Below, piece by piece: positions 51,501-58,826 of a stretch of DNA of 64,000 bases (the first letter of the stretch is position 1; each line of letters begins with the position of its first letter). This stretch comes from CATOSD01 sp034422735. Its GTDB lineage: Bacteria > Chloroflexota > Dehalococcoidia > Lucifugimonadales > CATOSD01. The stretch covers positions 66,064 to 130,063 of the forward strand of contig DAOUJL010000079.1 in the NCBI GenBank assembly GCA_034422735.1, given 5' to 3'. Made by a program: the position numbers and the translations under genes. The notes under the pieces are model-generated. The model saw only the letters and a program-made list of their open reading frames with translations, did not search any database and was not told where the DNA came from.

Positions 51501-51579
51501 CGCCCACCGTAAGAACGATGATTATGGCCAGTACCGTAACCGTCCGATTTCGCACCGCCAAGCCGGTGATGAATCTCAT
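48475..51579 (-). CDS. RND-family efflux transporter, permease subunit
   Basis: A 1034-residue AcrB/HAE-type transporter with 12 predicted membrane helices in two repeats and two large periplasmic loops. Family segments include TVTVLAIIIVLTVGVVAYNSL at the start, FPLVTVTTAYPSANPEAVVRDV, VGRVVDDAIVVLENVYRHIQAG (the D-D proton-relay region) and a second half with GIVVTNAIVLIAFVEQLRAKGM. It would export drugs, lipids or other hydrophobic compounds by proton antiport. No membrane-fusion or outer-channel gene is nearby. GGAGAAG precedes ATG 51579. Its promoter is at 51676-51705. Confidence 0.93.
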   Translation of the reverse strand: MRFITGLAVRNRTVTVLAIIIVLTVGVVAYNSLRVELFPEIEFPLVTVTTAYPSANPEAVVRDVTAPVERAISGADGLESVQSTTFEGNSLVLATYEYGTDMAAAEAYVSAAVNDISFVPGVEEPSVGRFNPDQFPVIQFSVISDRDAAELQGIVQSLVLPALSEVDGVLQIDVTGEVERRVLISADPGRMEAEGVSMFEISSALRDNNVSLPAGAIFDGRQAVLAKTTHTLDSIDDLRGLVVAVPESGPVLLGDVADVRLGSAAPASISRTNGKPSVGVSIVKEAEANTIDVTSAVREALDGLGGLPPDVEIIIVSDQGPSIQGQIDTLLQEALYGFLFAVTVVFAFMVSFRPTILRGLSNTLRPTIVIAMSIPLSVLTGVLLLAWQDLSLNFMTLGGLAISVGRVVDDAIVVLENVYRHIQAGRERWRAALEATAEVGPAIFASTMTTIVVFAPLAFIQGLVGAFFAPFALTVSFALVASLLVALTAVPVLGAYLLRPGDLPDAVDDDEDVFLQETWMQRLYTPIIRWTLRHKAITVVSALVLTLGSLGLTALIPVTLFPSGGDRFLQIEVAMPPGTPPDRTLTEVIEIEEEVRGFAEVYSTTVGAANLSSGGGPSGLNQGNILVNLDRDAPEDIDRVLRDRLEDKEGRTVRIQEVQSGPPTGGVEISVTGSNYGDIADVTQRLMASIGSLDEVINLESNIAQARDEASIQVDPAKAARIGLSTRQVGLQVSQYLVGETVTRITIDGAVTDVVLSGGRGAASGFGALESIAITGPLGSAPLGELAEVVVSEGPVTISRTDGLRSATITGDLVAEDTQAVGQLVDEKITAVQLPPGVTVSSGGIFGDIEEGFQAIFLSMGVGIILVYLVMVASLGSLRNPFVIVMTLPFALIGALAALVITGRTLGLPAMMGILLLIGIVVTNAIVLIAFVEQLRAKGMGVYDALINGGRVRLRPILMTALTTSFALLPLAAAPSGEGGIIGAELATVVIGGLMSSTALTLLVVPVVYSIFNESIPLAFQRIAGVLRFQPDAV

Positions 51580-51609
51580 TTACTTCTCCACTGTTCTCCT
51601 GTGACGACC

Positions 51610-51629
51610 CTGTCATACGATTTTGACAG
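51610..51629. promoter_or_regulatory. Inverted repeat in the RND leader, possible operator
   Basis: CTGTCA-8 nt-TGACAG, a perfect six-base dyad 31 bases before the RND start and downstream of its promoter. The size fits a TetR- or MarR-type repressor site, but no regulator gene is adjacent. Confidence 0.35.
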
Positions 51630-51675
51630 ATTGCCCGCCGACAGAATAGAACGCGCCGCAGGCAGTAAGGTTAGC

Positions 51676-51705
51676 ATTATACAAGACATAGGAATACTGT
51701 GCCAA
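51676..51705 (-). promoter_or_regulatory. Promoter of the RND transporter gene
   Basis: On the minus strand, TTGGCA (51705-51700), an 18-base spacer, and a perfect TATAAT (51681-51676). The predicted leader is about 90 bases and contains the CTGTCA/TGACAG dyad. Confidence 0.7.
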
Positions 51706-51805
51706 TTGTCGTTAGGAGACGCCATGCCGATCGGGCAGGTTCATCTACCGGAAAGGGGGGTTGGTCCAACTGCGATTCGACTGAATGACCCGCGGCCGGG
51801 CCGGC

Positions 51806-52351
51806 TCAGATGCCGGACGACTTCAGCGCCATCGGCAGCCCCGCGGCCATGAAGTACACGTCGTCCGCCGCCGCCGCCACGAGTTGGTTCACGCGCCCCA
51901 GCTCGTCGGCGAACACGCGGCCGAGCCGGGTCGGCGGCACCACGCCGAGTCCGACCTCGTTGCTCACCACCACCCACGACGCGCTGCCCCGGCGGTACAC
52001 GTCCAGCAGCCACTCCGTCTCCGTGAGAATCCCCGCGCGCGAGGAATCGACGTCCGCGCTCCTGAGAAGCAGGTTGCTCACCCACAGCGTCAGGCAGTCC
52101 AGCAGCACCGTATTGTACCGGTTGGCTACACCCGACAGCGCCCCAACCAGGTCGATCGGCTCCTCCAGCGTGTCCCAGTCCGCTGGCCGATCCCGCCGGT
52201 GGGCCTGGATGCGCGCCGCCATGTCCGGATCCCCCGCCTGGGCTGTGGCTGCGAACAGCACGCGCCCGCCACCCTCGGACGCGAGTCGCTGGGCGTAGCT
52301 GCTCTTGCCCGCCCGAACGCCTCCCAGCACCAGCGTCAGCCTTTTACTCAC
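51806..52351 (-). CDS. cobU: CobU, adenosylcobinamide kinase/guanylyltransferase
   Basis: A 181-residue bifunctional enzyme that phosphorylates adenosylcobinamide and adds GMP. The P-loop is LVLGGVRAGKSSYAQ, with Ala where most have Ser (GGxRSGKS). The GMP-accepting His lies in RIQAHRRDRPADWDTLEEP, and LLDCLTLWVSNLLL and VVSNEVGLGVVP are family-typical. Length is normal. It is the last gene of the riboswitch-controlled operon, 46 bases after cobS. A C-terminal segment ends at SSGI. Confidence 0.93.
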   Translation of the reverse strand: MSKRLTLVLGGVRAGKSSYAQRLASEGGGRVLFAATAQAGDPDMAARIQAHRRDRPADWDTLEEPIDLVGALSGVANRYNTVLLDCLTLWVSNLLLRSADVDSSRAGILTETEWLLDVYRRGSASWVVVSNEVGLGVVPPTRLGRVFADELGRVNQLVAAAADDVYFMAAGLPMALKSSGI

Positions 52352-52397
52352 TGTCCTGCTCCTCGTACTGGATGGGCGCGGCCCTCGCGGGCGCCCA

Positions 52398-53159
52398 CTA
52401 CCACAGCGGCGTTCCGTACATCTCGGGGATAAGCGTGAACAGGGCCACCCCCAGCAGCAGCACCGCCACCTCCGTCACCTCGTTCACCGCGCCGTATGCG
52501 TCTCCCGTCATACCACCCAGCATACCCGAAATCCACCGGCCAATCCCCAGCGACACGATCATGGCCCCACCCACAAGCAGCACCCCGGCGTACCCCAGCA
52601 CCGCGCCGCTCGCCGCCAGCGCCACTACGACACCGACTGGCACGTGCCACCGCGCCGTCCCTACCTGAAAGGCCGTGCCAATGCCCTGCTCCTGAACGTA
52701 TGCGAACGCGGCCATCGTCATCAGCATCCCCAGCCGCGAGAGGCACGGGAACACGAACAGCAGACCGGGCCGGATTTCGTCCTGTATGCCGGAGAGCAGC
52801 GACCACTTCAGCAGGATGAGGCCCGCACCGCCGACCACGGCGAACGCGCCCACGTGGGAGTCGCGCAGGATCTGGAGTCTTCTCTCGCGGGTGAACCCCC
52901 CGAAAAGCCCGTCGCAACAGTCGAGAAAACCCTCTATGTGGATGGCCCGCGTCAGCACTAGCAGCGCCACCACCAGCACCGCGCCGACCACGGGCGACGG
53001 CAGGGCGAGTCTCGCCGCGTAGTCCAGGCCCGCAAGCGCGGCCCCGAGCGCGAGGCCCACCATTGGAAAGTACGCCCTGGCCCGGCCCATCCGCGTCGCG
53101 TCGCGGGGTGCGACCGGAAGGATAGTCAGGAAGCCGAACGCCGTCCGCAGGTCCCTCAC
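52398..53159 (-). CDS. cobS: CobS, adenosylcobinamide-GDP ribazoletransferase
   Basis: A 253-residue integral membrane protein with about six helices that joins adenosylcobinamide-GDP to alpha-ribazole to make cobalamin. The early motif LRTAFGFLTILPV and the acidic loop HIEGFLDCCDGLFGGFTRERRLQILRDSHVGAFA, with its conserved Asp residues, are present. GTG 53159 overlaps the stop of cobT by four bases (GTGA), which implies coupling. Confidence 0.94.
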   Translation of the reverse strand: MRDLRTAFGFLTILPVAPRDATRMGRARAYFPMVGLALGAALAGLDYAARLALPSPVVGAVLVVALLVLTRAIHIEGFLDCCDGLFGGFTRERRLQILRDSHVGAFAVVGGAGLILLKWSLLSGIQDEIRPGLLFVFPCLSRLGMLMTMAAFAYVQEQGIGTAFQVGTARWHVPVGVVVALAASGAVLGYAGVLLVGGAMIVSLGIGRWISGMLGGMTGDAYGAVNEVTEVAVLLLGVALFTLIPEMYGTPLW

Positions 53160-54235
53160 TCCGGTTGTGCGCCCCCGTCTTCCGGCTCCCTGTCCGAAAC
53201 GCCCGCCTCCGCGAACGTCGCCATGTCGGCCAGGCAGGCCGCCGCCGCCTCCACAAGCCCCATCGCCAGCACCGCGCCCGTGCCCTCTCCGAGCCTCATG
53301 TCCAAGTCCAGCAGCGGCTCCAGCCCCAGGTGGGACAGCACGATCCGGTGCCCCGCCTCCGCTGACACGTGGCCCGCTACCATGTAGTCTCTGACGTGCG
53401 GCGATAGCGTGTGCGCGATTAGACCGGCGGCGCCGGATATGAACCCGTCCAGCACCACGACCCTACGCGCGCGCGCCGCCCCGAGCACCACGCCGGCCAG
53501 CACGCCTATCTCGAATCCGCCCACCTTCGCCAGCACGTCCAGCCCGTCCGCGGGATCAGGCCGGTTCACCGCCAGCGCACGCTCCACGACGCCGATCTTG
53601 TGCCGCATCTCCTGGTTGCTCCGGCCAGTGCCCCTTCCCGTCGTCTCCTCCGGCGGCCTTCCGGTGAGTGCCGCCGTTATCGCGCTCGACGCCGTCGTGT
53701 TGCCGATGCCCATGTCGCCCGTTCCGATGATGTCCGCGCCGCGCTCCGCCGCATCCGTAGCCAGCCGCACGCCCGCGGCCACGCACGCCTCCGCCTGCTC
53801 GCGAGTCATGGCCGGTCCGAGCGATACGTCCGCCGTGCCCCGGCCCGCGCTCACGGACCGCAGGCCGGGGTGGTCGGGCAGGGGAGTGGCCACGCCGGCG
53901 TCCACGATGACCAGCTCCACGCCCGCGTTCTTCGCCATGACGCTGACCGCCGCTCCCCCCGACAGGAAGTTGAGCACCATCTGCGCGGTGACCTCCTGCG
54001 GGTAGCCGGTGACGCCCTGCGCCACCACGCCGTGATCCGCCGCTGCCACCACCAGCGTCTTGCCTCTCGGCCTAGGCTGCGGCGTTCCGAATATCCCGGC
54101 CAGCTGGACGGACAACTCCTCCAGCCGTCCCAGGCTGCCCGGCGGCTTGGTAAGGCTGTCCTGCCTCTGCTCCGCGGCCCGCATGGCGTTGGAGTCCGCC
54201 GGCGCGATGCCCGCCACCGCCTCTTCCACTTTCAT
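53156..54235 (-). CDS. cobT: CobT, nicotinate-nucleotide:DMB phosphoribosyltransferase
   Basis: A 359-residue enzyme that makes alpha-ribazole phosphate from a base and nicotinate mononucleotide. Motifs are RQDSLTKPPGSLGRLEEL, VAAADHGVVAQGVTGYP, GDMGIGNTTASSAITAAL and the active-site RLGEGTGAVLAMGLVEAA with the catalytic Glu. It sets the lower base of the cobamide. It overlaps cobS at its end and lies two bases after cobO. Confidence 0.96.
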   Translation of the reverse strand: MKVEEAVAGIAPADSNAMRAAEQRQDSLTKPPGSLGRLEELSVQLAGIFGTPQPRPRGKTLVVAAADHGVVAQGVTGYPQEVTAQMVLNFLSGGAAVSVMAKNAGVELVIVDAGVATPLPDHPGLRSVSAGRGTADVSLGPAMTREQAEACVAAGVRLATDAAERGADIIGTGDMGIGNTTASSAITAALTGRPPEETTGRGTGRSNQEMRHKIGVVERALAVNRPDPADGLDVLAKVGGFEIGVLAGVVLGAARARRVVVLDGFISGAAGLIAHTLSPHVRDYMVAGHVSAEAGHRIVLSHLGLEPLLDLDMRLGEGTGAVLAMGLVEAAAACLADMATFAEAGVSDREPEDGGAQPE

Positions 54236-54237
54236 CC

Positions 54238-54813
54238 TCAGAACTCTATCCCCTGCTGTGCCCTGATTCCCTGCTCCTGGTAGGGATGCTTGATCAGCTT
54301 CATTTTGGTCACCAGGTCCGCACAGTCAATCAGCTCCTGGGGAGCGTACCGGCCCGTGATGATGACGTGCATCGTGTCCGGTCGCCGGTTCAGTGTCTCC
54401 ACCACGTCCCCGACGTCTACCCAGCCGTAGTGCATGGCGTAGGTGAACTCGTCGAGCACCACGATCTCATCGTCGCCTTCCTCGATGGCGCGCTTGCACC
54501 TCTCCCACTGCTCCACCGCGAGGGCGGCCGTCCTGTCCATGTCCTTCGACAACCACGTGAAGCCGTCGCCCAGTCCTTCGATGGGAATGCCCAGCTTGTC
54601 CGCCGCCCGGTGCTCGCCGAAGCGTGCGCCAGTGTGCTTGATGAACTGGAACATCCTGATGCGAAAATCCCTGCCCCACGCGCGGAAGATAACCCCCAGC
54701 GCCGCCGTTGTCTTTCCCTTTCCCTCGCCCGTGTTGACGATCACCAGCCCATGCCGGACACGGCGGTACTTCACCAGCCCGTCGGATTGCTCCTCATTCT
54801 CCGTGCCGCTCAC
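54238..54813 (-). CDS. cobO: Cob(I)alamin adenosyltransferase, CobO/BtuR type
   Basis: A 191-residue P-loop enzyme that transfers adenosyl from ATP to the corrinoid cobalt. The motif GLVIVNTGEGKGKTTAALGV is the CobA/CobO P-loop, followed by VFQFIKHTGARFGEH-like sequence (RMFQFIKHTGARF) and IVVLDEFTYAMHYGWV. Its place in the import operon shows that incoming corrinoids are adenosylated. GTG 54813 overlaps the stop of the ABC ATPase gene by four bases. Confidence 0.95.
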   Translation of the reverse strand: MSGTENEEQSDGLVKYRRVRHGLVIVNTGEGKGKTTAALGVIFRAWGRDFRIRMFQFIKHTGARFGEHRAADKLGIPIEGLGDGFTWLSKDMDRTAALAVEQWERCKRAIEEGDDEIVVLDEFTYAMHYGWVDVGDVVETLNRRPDTMHVIITGRYAPQELIDCADLVTKMKLIKHPYQEQGIRAQQGIEF

Positions 54814-55706
54814 TCTTCACCTCCCCCTTGGACGGTCGCCCCGTTCCTGCCCGTAGCCACCCGCGCCGCGGATTCGAGACCACGCCCCGCGCTCTTACCA
54901 TTCGTATACTGAGCATCGGCAGGCCCGATCAGACTGATCGCGAGGGCTCCGGTGATCGGGTCCCGGTACACCGCCGATTCGACTCCAAAGGCCGACTCTA
55001 TCGTCTCCGGCGTCAGCACCTCTCCGGGCGTTCCCTCAGCGAGCACCCGGCCATGGCAAAGTAGCACCAGCCGGTCGCAGTAGCGCGCCGCGAGGTTCAG
55101 GTCGTGGATGGCGGCAATAGCCGTGAGACCATCGTCGACGAGCTCCCGCACCAGGTCCAGCACCTTGAGCTGGTGAAGCACGTCCAGGTTGGACGTGGGT
55201 TCGTCCAGCAGCAGGATGCGCGGCTGCTGCGCCAGCGCGCGCGATACGAATACGCGCTGGCGCTCGCCGCCGGACAACGTGTCGAGCGTCCGCTCGCCGA
55301 ACTGCTCGGTCTCCGTCATCCGCATCGCGTCGCGGGCGATGTGCTGGTCTTCGCTGCCTTCGATCTGGAAGCGGCCCAGGTGCGGGTATCTCCCCATAAG
55401 CACCAGTTCGATAGCCGTGAAGCCGTGCGTGTACGGCGCGATCTGAGGCACGAGCGCCAGCCGCGTCGCCACCTCTCTGGACGACAGGGTCTCGATGTCC
55501 GCGCCCTCCAGCCGCACCACCCCGTCGGTGTGCCCCAGTGTGCCCGATATGGCCCTCAACAGCGTGGACTTCCCGGCGCCGTTGGGGCCAATGAGCCCGA
55601 CCAGCTCACCCTGGCCGGCGCTCAGGTTCACACCGTGCAGCAGCCTTTTCCCGTCGATTTCGTAGCGGACGCCCCTCGCGTCTATAGTCTGCGGTCGTCC
55701 GTTCAT
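54810..55706 (-). CDS. btuD: Cobalamin ABC transporter ATP-binding protein
   Basis: A 298-residue ABC ATPase of the iron-siderophore/B12 (FecE/BtuD) group. Walker A is GLIGPNGAGKSTLLRAI, the signature is TLSGGERQRVFVSRAL, Walker B is ILLLDEPTSNLD and the switch His is in AIHDLNLAARYCDRL. About 45 extra residues at the C-terminus are of unknown use. ATG 55706 has GGAGGAG upstream and overlaps the stop of the binding-protein gene. Assignment to B12 rests on the riboswitch and cob neighbours. Confidence 0.93.
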   Translation of the reverse strand: MNGRPQTIDARGVRYEIDGKRLLHGVNLSAGQGELVGLIGPNGAGKSTLLRAISGTLGHTDGVVRLEGADIETLSSREVATRLALVPQIAPYTHGFTAIELVLMGRYPHLGRFQIEGSEDQHIARDAMRMTETEQFGERTLDTLSGGERQRVFVSRALAQQPRILLLDEPTSNLDVLHQLKVLDLVRELVDDGLTAIAAIHDLNLAARYCDRLVLLCHGRVLAEGTPGEVLTPETIESAFGVESAVYRDPITGALAISLIGPADAQYTNGKSAGRGLESAARVATGRNGATVQGGGEE

Positions 55707-56905
55707 CACTGCTCCTCCGCCAGGCTGAAGGGGTCCGTTGATGCCGCGGGAAAGTCCCCCGGCCACAGTATGTGCGCCAGGTCCTCGACCCCCCTGATGT
55801 TCCAGTAGGACAGTGTGGTGAAGTGCTTGCCCTCCACAACGTACACCTGGTCCCCCGCGATTGCCGGAATCTCCGCGAGCGCCTCGTTGTCGAACAAGCT
55901 CTGGCGGAACTCATCGGCGCCGAACTCTTTAGGCTGTGGGATGACGATAACGTCTGGGTTCATGGCGATCACGCCCTCCAGGCTGGTCGTCTGGTTGCCC
56001 TCGATACCCGCCTCCTCCGCCGCGTTGATTCCGCCCGCGGCCACTATCACACCGCCCTCGGTGGAGTTGCCGCCCGCGACCCACAGCTTGTCCGAGTACT
56101 GAGTGAGCGCGAGCACGCGCGGTCGTGGCTCCGCCGCGCCCGTGACGGCGATGAGAGCTTCATACCGGTCGCTCACCTCCGCCGCGAACTCCAGGGCGCG
56201 CTCCACCTCGCCGTAGATGTACCCCATGAACAAGATGCTGTTGATCCGCGTGTCCGGACCCTGCTCGAGCTCAGTCTGGACCACCGGAATACCGGTCTTG
56301 GACAGCGCCTCTATCGCCTCCGCCGGGAAGAACGGGCTCGTGACGACCACGTCCGGCGCTTGGGCGACGATGGTCTCGGGGTCCCGCGAAATCTCGGTTA
56401 TGTCCTGCACCAGCGATGAGACGTTGGAGTAGGTCGATATCTTCGTGGCGCCTCCCACGCCCACCAGCCGGCTCAGCGGCACGAGCGCCAGCGTCATCTC
56501 GTCGTGGCCCACGGACGCGGTGATGATTCGCAGCGGCTTCGCAGGGATGCTCACCAGCCCGTTCAGTCCTTCCACCTCGCGCGGCCAACCCATGTTGTCC
56601 GGGTCGACGATTCCTCGCACGCCCTCGAGCGGGTTCGGCTCCGGAGTGGGCGTGGGAGCTGGCGTTGCTGTGGGTGCCGGTGCCATCGTGGGCGCCGGTG
56701 CTGCGGTCGGCGCCGCCGTGGCGGTGGGAACCGTGGTGGGCTCCGGCATGGCGGTTGGCGGCGGGGCCGGTGCGGCTGTGGGCGCGACTGTAGGCGCGGC
56801 GGGCGCAGCGGTCGGCACTGGCGATTCCGACGAACACGCCGCCAGCGCAAGCGCGAGCATCAGGGCCAGTGGAACTGCGAGGATGCGTAGCTGTCCGAAA
56901 GTCAT
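55706..56905 (-). CDS. btuF: Cobalamin ABC transporter substrate-binding lipoprotein
   Basis: A 399-residue lipoprotein. The signal peptide MTFGQLRILAVPLALMLALA leads to a lipobox LAAC with Cys at about residue 24, then a long Pro/Thr/Ala linker (about 30-90) of the type also seen in the first gene. The mature domain belongs to the PF01497 periplasmic binding family: KPLRIITASVGHDEMTLAL, PLSRLVGVGGATKIST, IVAQAPDVVVTSPFF and VIAMNPDVIVIPQP. ATG 56905 has GGAGG upstream. It captures cobamides or cobinamide outside the membrane. Confidence 0.92.
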   Translation of the reverse strand: MTFGQLRILAVPLALMLALALAACSSESPVPTAAPAAPTVAPTAAPAPPPTAMPEPTTVPTATAAPTAAPAPTMAPAPTATPAPTPTPEPNPLEGVRGIVDPDNMGWPREVEGLNGLVSIPAKPLRIITASVGHDEMTLALVPLSRLVGVGGATKISTYSNVSSLVQDITEISRDPETIVAQAPDVVVTSPFFPAEAIEALSKTGIPVVQTELEQGPDTRINSILFMGYIYGEVERALEFAAEVSDRYEALIAVTGAAEPRPRVLALTQYSDKLWVAGGNSTEGGVIVAAGGINAAEEAGIEGNQTTSLEGVIAMNPDVIVIPQPKEFGADEFRQSLFDNEALAEIPAIAGDQVYVVEGKHFTTLSYWNIRGVEDLAHILWPGDFPAASTDPFSLAEEQ

Positions 56906-56934
56906 CGTCCCTCCTTCATTTATGCGTTTTGGTC

Positions 56935-58014
56935 TCACAACGAGTAGACCTGGCGTTTGTTCTTTATGAGCAGGAATATGAAAAACGGCGCGCCGACGAA
57001 CGCGGTCAGAACGCCGACCCGGAACTCGGCCGGCTGGATGATGGTACGGGCGAAAGTGTCGGCGACTATGACGAACAGAGCGCCTCCCGCGGCGCTCAGC
57101 GGCACCAGCACCCGGTGGTCCGGTCCCAGCAAAAGCCGCAGCACGTGCGGCGTAACCAGGCCCACGAACGCGATCGTGCCGCTCACCGCCACCGCCGCGC
57201 CGGTGGCCAGCGCCGCCGCCGCCAGAAGCACCGGACGCGCGACGCTTACGCGCACGCCCATCGACCTGGCCTCGTCGTCGCCCAGCATCAGCAGGTTCAG
57301 GTCGCGCGACATCAGCAGAACGACCGCGACGCCGCCCACGATCAGCGGAGCCGAAATGCGGACGTGCTCCCAAGAGCGGGAGTCCAGCCCGCCGGCCAGC
57401 CAGAAAAGGATCTCGCGGAGCGCCTCGTTGTCGGGCAGAATGATGATGATGGCCGAAACGATGGCCCCCAGGAAGGCGTTGACCGCGACACCCGCAAGAA
57501 GCAGCGTCGCCATCGAGAAATGACCGCCAACCGCCGCGATGCCGTACACGAGGAACGTGGCCGCTATCGCTCCAACGAACGCGAAGGTTGGAAGAGCCAG
57601 GAAGAACAGGCCCGCCATCCCGGTCGCGATGGCCACCACCGCGCCGACGGCGCCGCCCGCCGACACGCCAATGATGCCAGGGTCGGCCATCGGGTTGCGG
57701 AACAGCCCCTGCATCGTCGCGCCGGCAACGCCCAACGCGGCGCCCACCAACGCTCCCACCACGATCCTGGGAAGCCTTATCTGCTCGATTACGAGCTGCT
57801 CGGTGCGCCCGAAACCGGCCAGGTCCAGCCCGATCATGGATAGCACGATTGAGGCGACGTGGCCCGCGGGTATGTTTACGGGTCCGAGACTCAGCGACAC
57901 CAGCGACGCCGCGAGAATCAGCAGGCCGAGGGCGGCTGAGCCCGCCGCGAGTCGTGCGGCAACGCCCGACCTGCGGTATCCGCGCAGCGTGACCAGTTCA
58001 ACGGCCTTGGACAA
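56935..58014 (-). CDS. btuC: Cobalamin ABC transporter permease (FecCD/BtuC family)
   Basis: A 359-residue permease with about ten membrane helices. FecCD landmarks are LPRIVVGALVGAALGVAGATMQGLFRNPMADPGIIGVSAGGAVGA, LAGGLDSRSWEHV and GTIAFVGLVTPHVLRLLLGPDHR, the loop that contacts the ATPase. The start is TTG at 58014 or 58017. The former is seven bases after GGAGG, which is itself part of the hairpin at 58019-58049. It is the first gene behind the cobalamin riboswitch. Confidence 0.94.
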   Translation of the reverse strand: MSKAVELVTLRGYRRSGVAARLAAGSAALGLLILAASLVSLSLGPVNIPAGHVASIVLSMIGLDLAGFGRTEQLVIEQIRLPRIVVGALVGAALGVAGATMQGLFRNPMADPGIIGVSAGGAVGAVVAIATGMAGLFFLALPTFAFVGAIAATFLVYGIAAVGGHFSMATLLLAGVAVNAFLGAIVSAIIIILPDNEALREILFWLAGGLDSRSWEHVRISAPLIVGGVAVVLLMSRDLNLLMLGDDEARSMGVRVSVARPVLLAAAALATGAAVAVSGTIAFVGLVTPHVLRLLLGPDHRVLVPLSAAGGALFVIVADTFARTIIQPAEFRVGVLTAFVGAPFFIFLLIKNKRQVYSL

Positions 58015-58049
58015 CAAAACACCTCCGGCGGTCTCTCCGCTGGAGGTGT
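58011..58049 (-). promoter_or_regulatory. Expression-platform hairpin of the cobalamin riboswitch
   Basis: On the minus strand, ACACCTCC (58049-58042 complement) pairs with GGAGGTGT, followed by TTTTGTTGT. The 3' arm holds the Shine-Dalgarno sequence of btuC, and the T-rich tail contains its TTG start codons. The hairpin can therefore hide the ribosome site and could also act as a weak terminator. Confidence 0.7.
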
Positions 58050-58104
58050 CGCTTTCGCTCCGGCCTAGACTGGTGCTCTTCGGCCGGGGGACCCTCTCTG
58101 CTGC

Positions 58105-58290
58105 GGAGAGTGGTTACCCCCCGTATCAGGCAGGTCTCCTGGCTCGCGGGTGAATCTCGTTCGCCGAGCCCTTCCCAATCGATCGCTCGACAGTGGGCAT
58201 CGGCACAAAACCCCGCTTACAGTGGCGCTACCGCGGCGGCTTTTCACCGCCTTCCCTATTCTCCCTAAACGGGCACCTGAACGGGCAGTT
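58105..58290 (-). promoter_or_regulatory. Cobalamin riboswitch (B12 element)
   Basis: The minus strand carries the B12 box AGCCAGGAGACCTGCC near 58130-58145, the conserved core GCCACTGTAAGCGGGG (about 58210-58225), GGGAAGGCGGTGAAAAG near 58245, and the upstream CAGGTGCCCG at about 58275. These occur in the standard order for the AdoCbl class. It lies between a consensus promoter and btuC, so B12 should shut off the uptake and salvage operon. Ends are approximate. Confidence 0.95.
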
Positions 58291-58313
58291 GCTGTATGTC
58301 AGTGCTGCGGCGA

Positions 58314-58342
58314 ATAATATGCCGTCCTCCGCACCATGTCAA
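58314..58342 (-). promoter_or_regulatory. Promoter of the cobalamin operon
   Basis: A perfect TTGACA (58342-58337, minus strand), a 17-base spacer, and TATTAT (58319-58314). Transcription should begin near 58307, which gives a leader of about 290 bases carrying the riboswitch. Confidence 0.8.
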
Positions 58343-58826
58343 TAGCCGCAACTTGACCGCCGCCCACCCATCCTGCTAGACTCGTGCCGAGTCACAAAGG
58401 AGGGCTCTCCCACCGCGGGGCATCCGGATACGCCCCGCACCGCCTTTATGCGAAAACGCCTCAACAAACCAATACTGAAGCGCCGCCGCCCGGCTGTCCC
58501 GCCAATGCGTGGCCGTGAGCGGCACGTTCTCCCCTGCGAACCTTAGCTTCCTCACCCAACACGTCGGGACATCGAGTCCCACTCCCCGGTTCCCCAGTCT
58601 CCGGCCCCGCCGCCGTACCACGCCGCATCTAAACCGCGTCGTAGCGTTCGCCGGCAGCGCCGCCCGCGAGGAACTGACCCGTACCTGCCACCCCGTGCGA
58701 TCCGGGCTTCGAGCCAGACCACCGCGTTGCCGCGCCTCTGCGTGCGCCGCCAACGATACCCGGGACGCCCCAAAAGCAACGCCGATTCTTCGCGCCACGG
58801 CGCGAACAGCCAAAAGAGGTGATCGA
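58343..58826. other. Intergenic region without a recognised gene
   Basis: About 480 bases between the B12 operon promoter and the methyltransferase start. Open frames run through it on both strands, but none has family-like sequence; the frame leading into the methyltransferase is rich in Arg, Pro and Ser from shifted reading. AGAGGTGA before 58827 marks the true gene start. I see no other feature. Confidence 0.55.

Noticed and set aside
56906..57373. Extended 555-codon frame for the B12-binding lipoprotein
   Set aside because: The extension overlaps the permease gene, whereas ATG 56905 has a ribosome site and starts a perfect lipoprotein signal.
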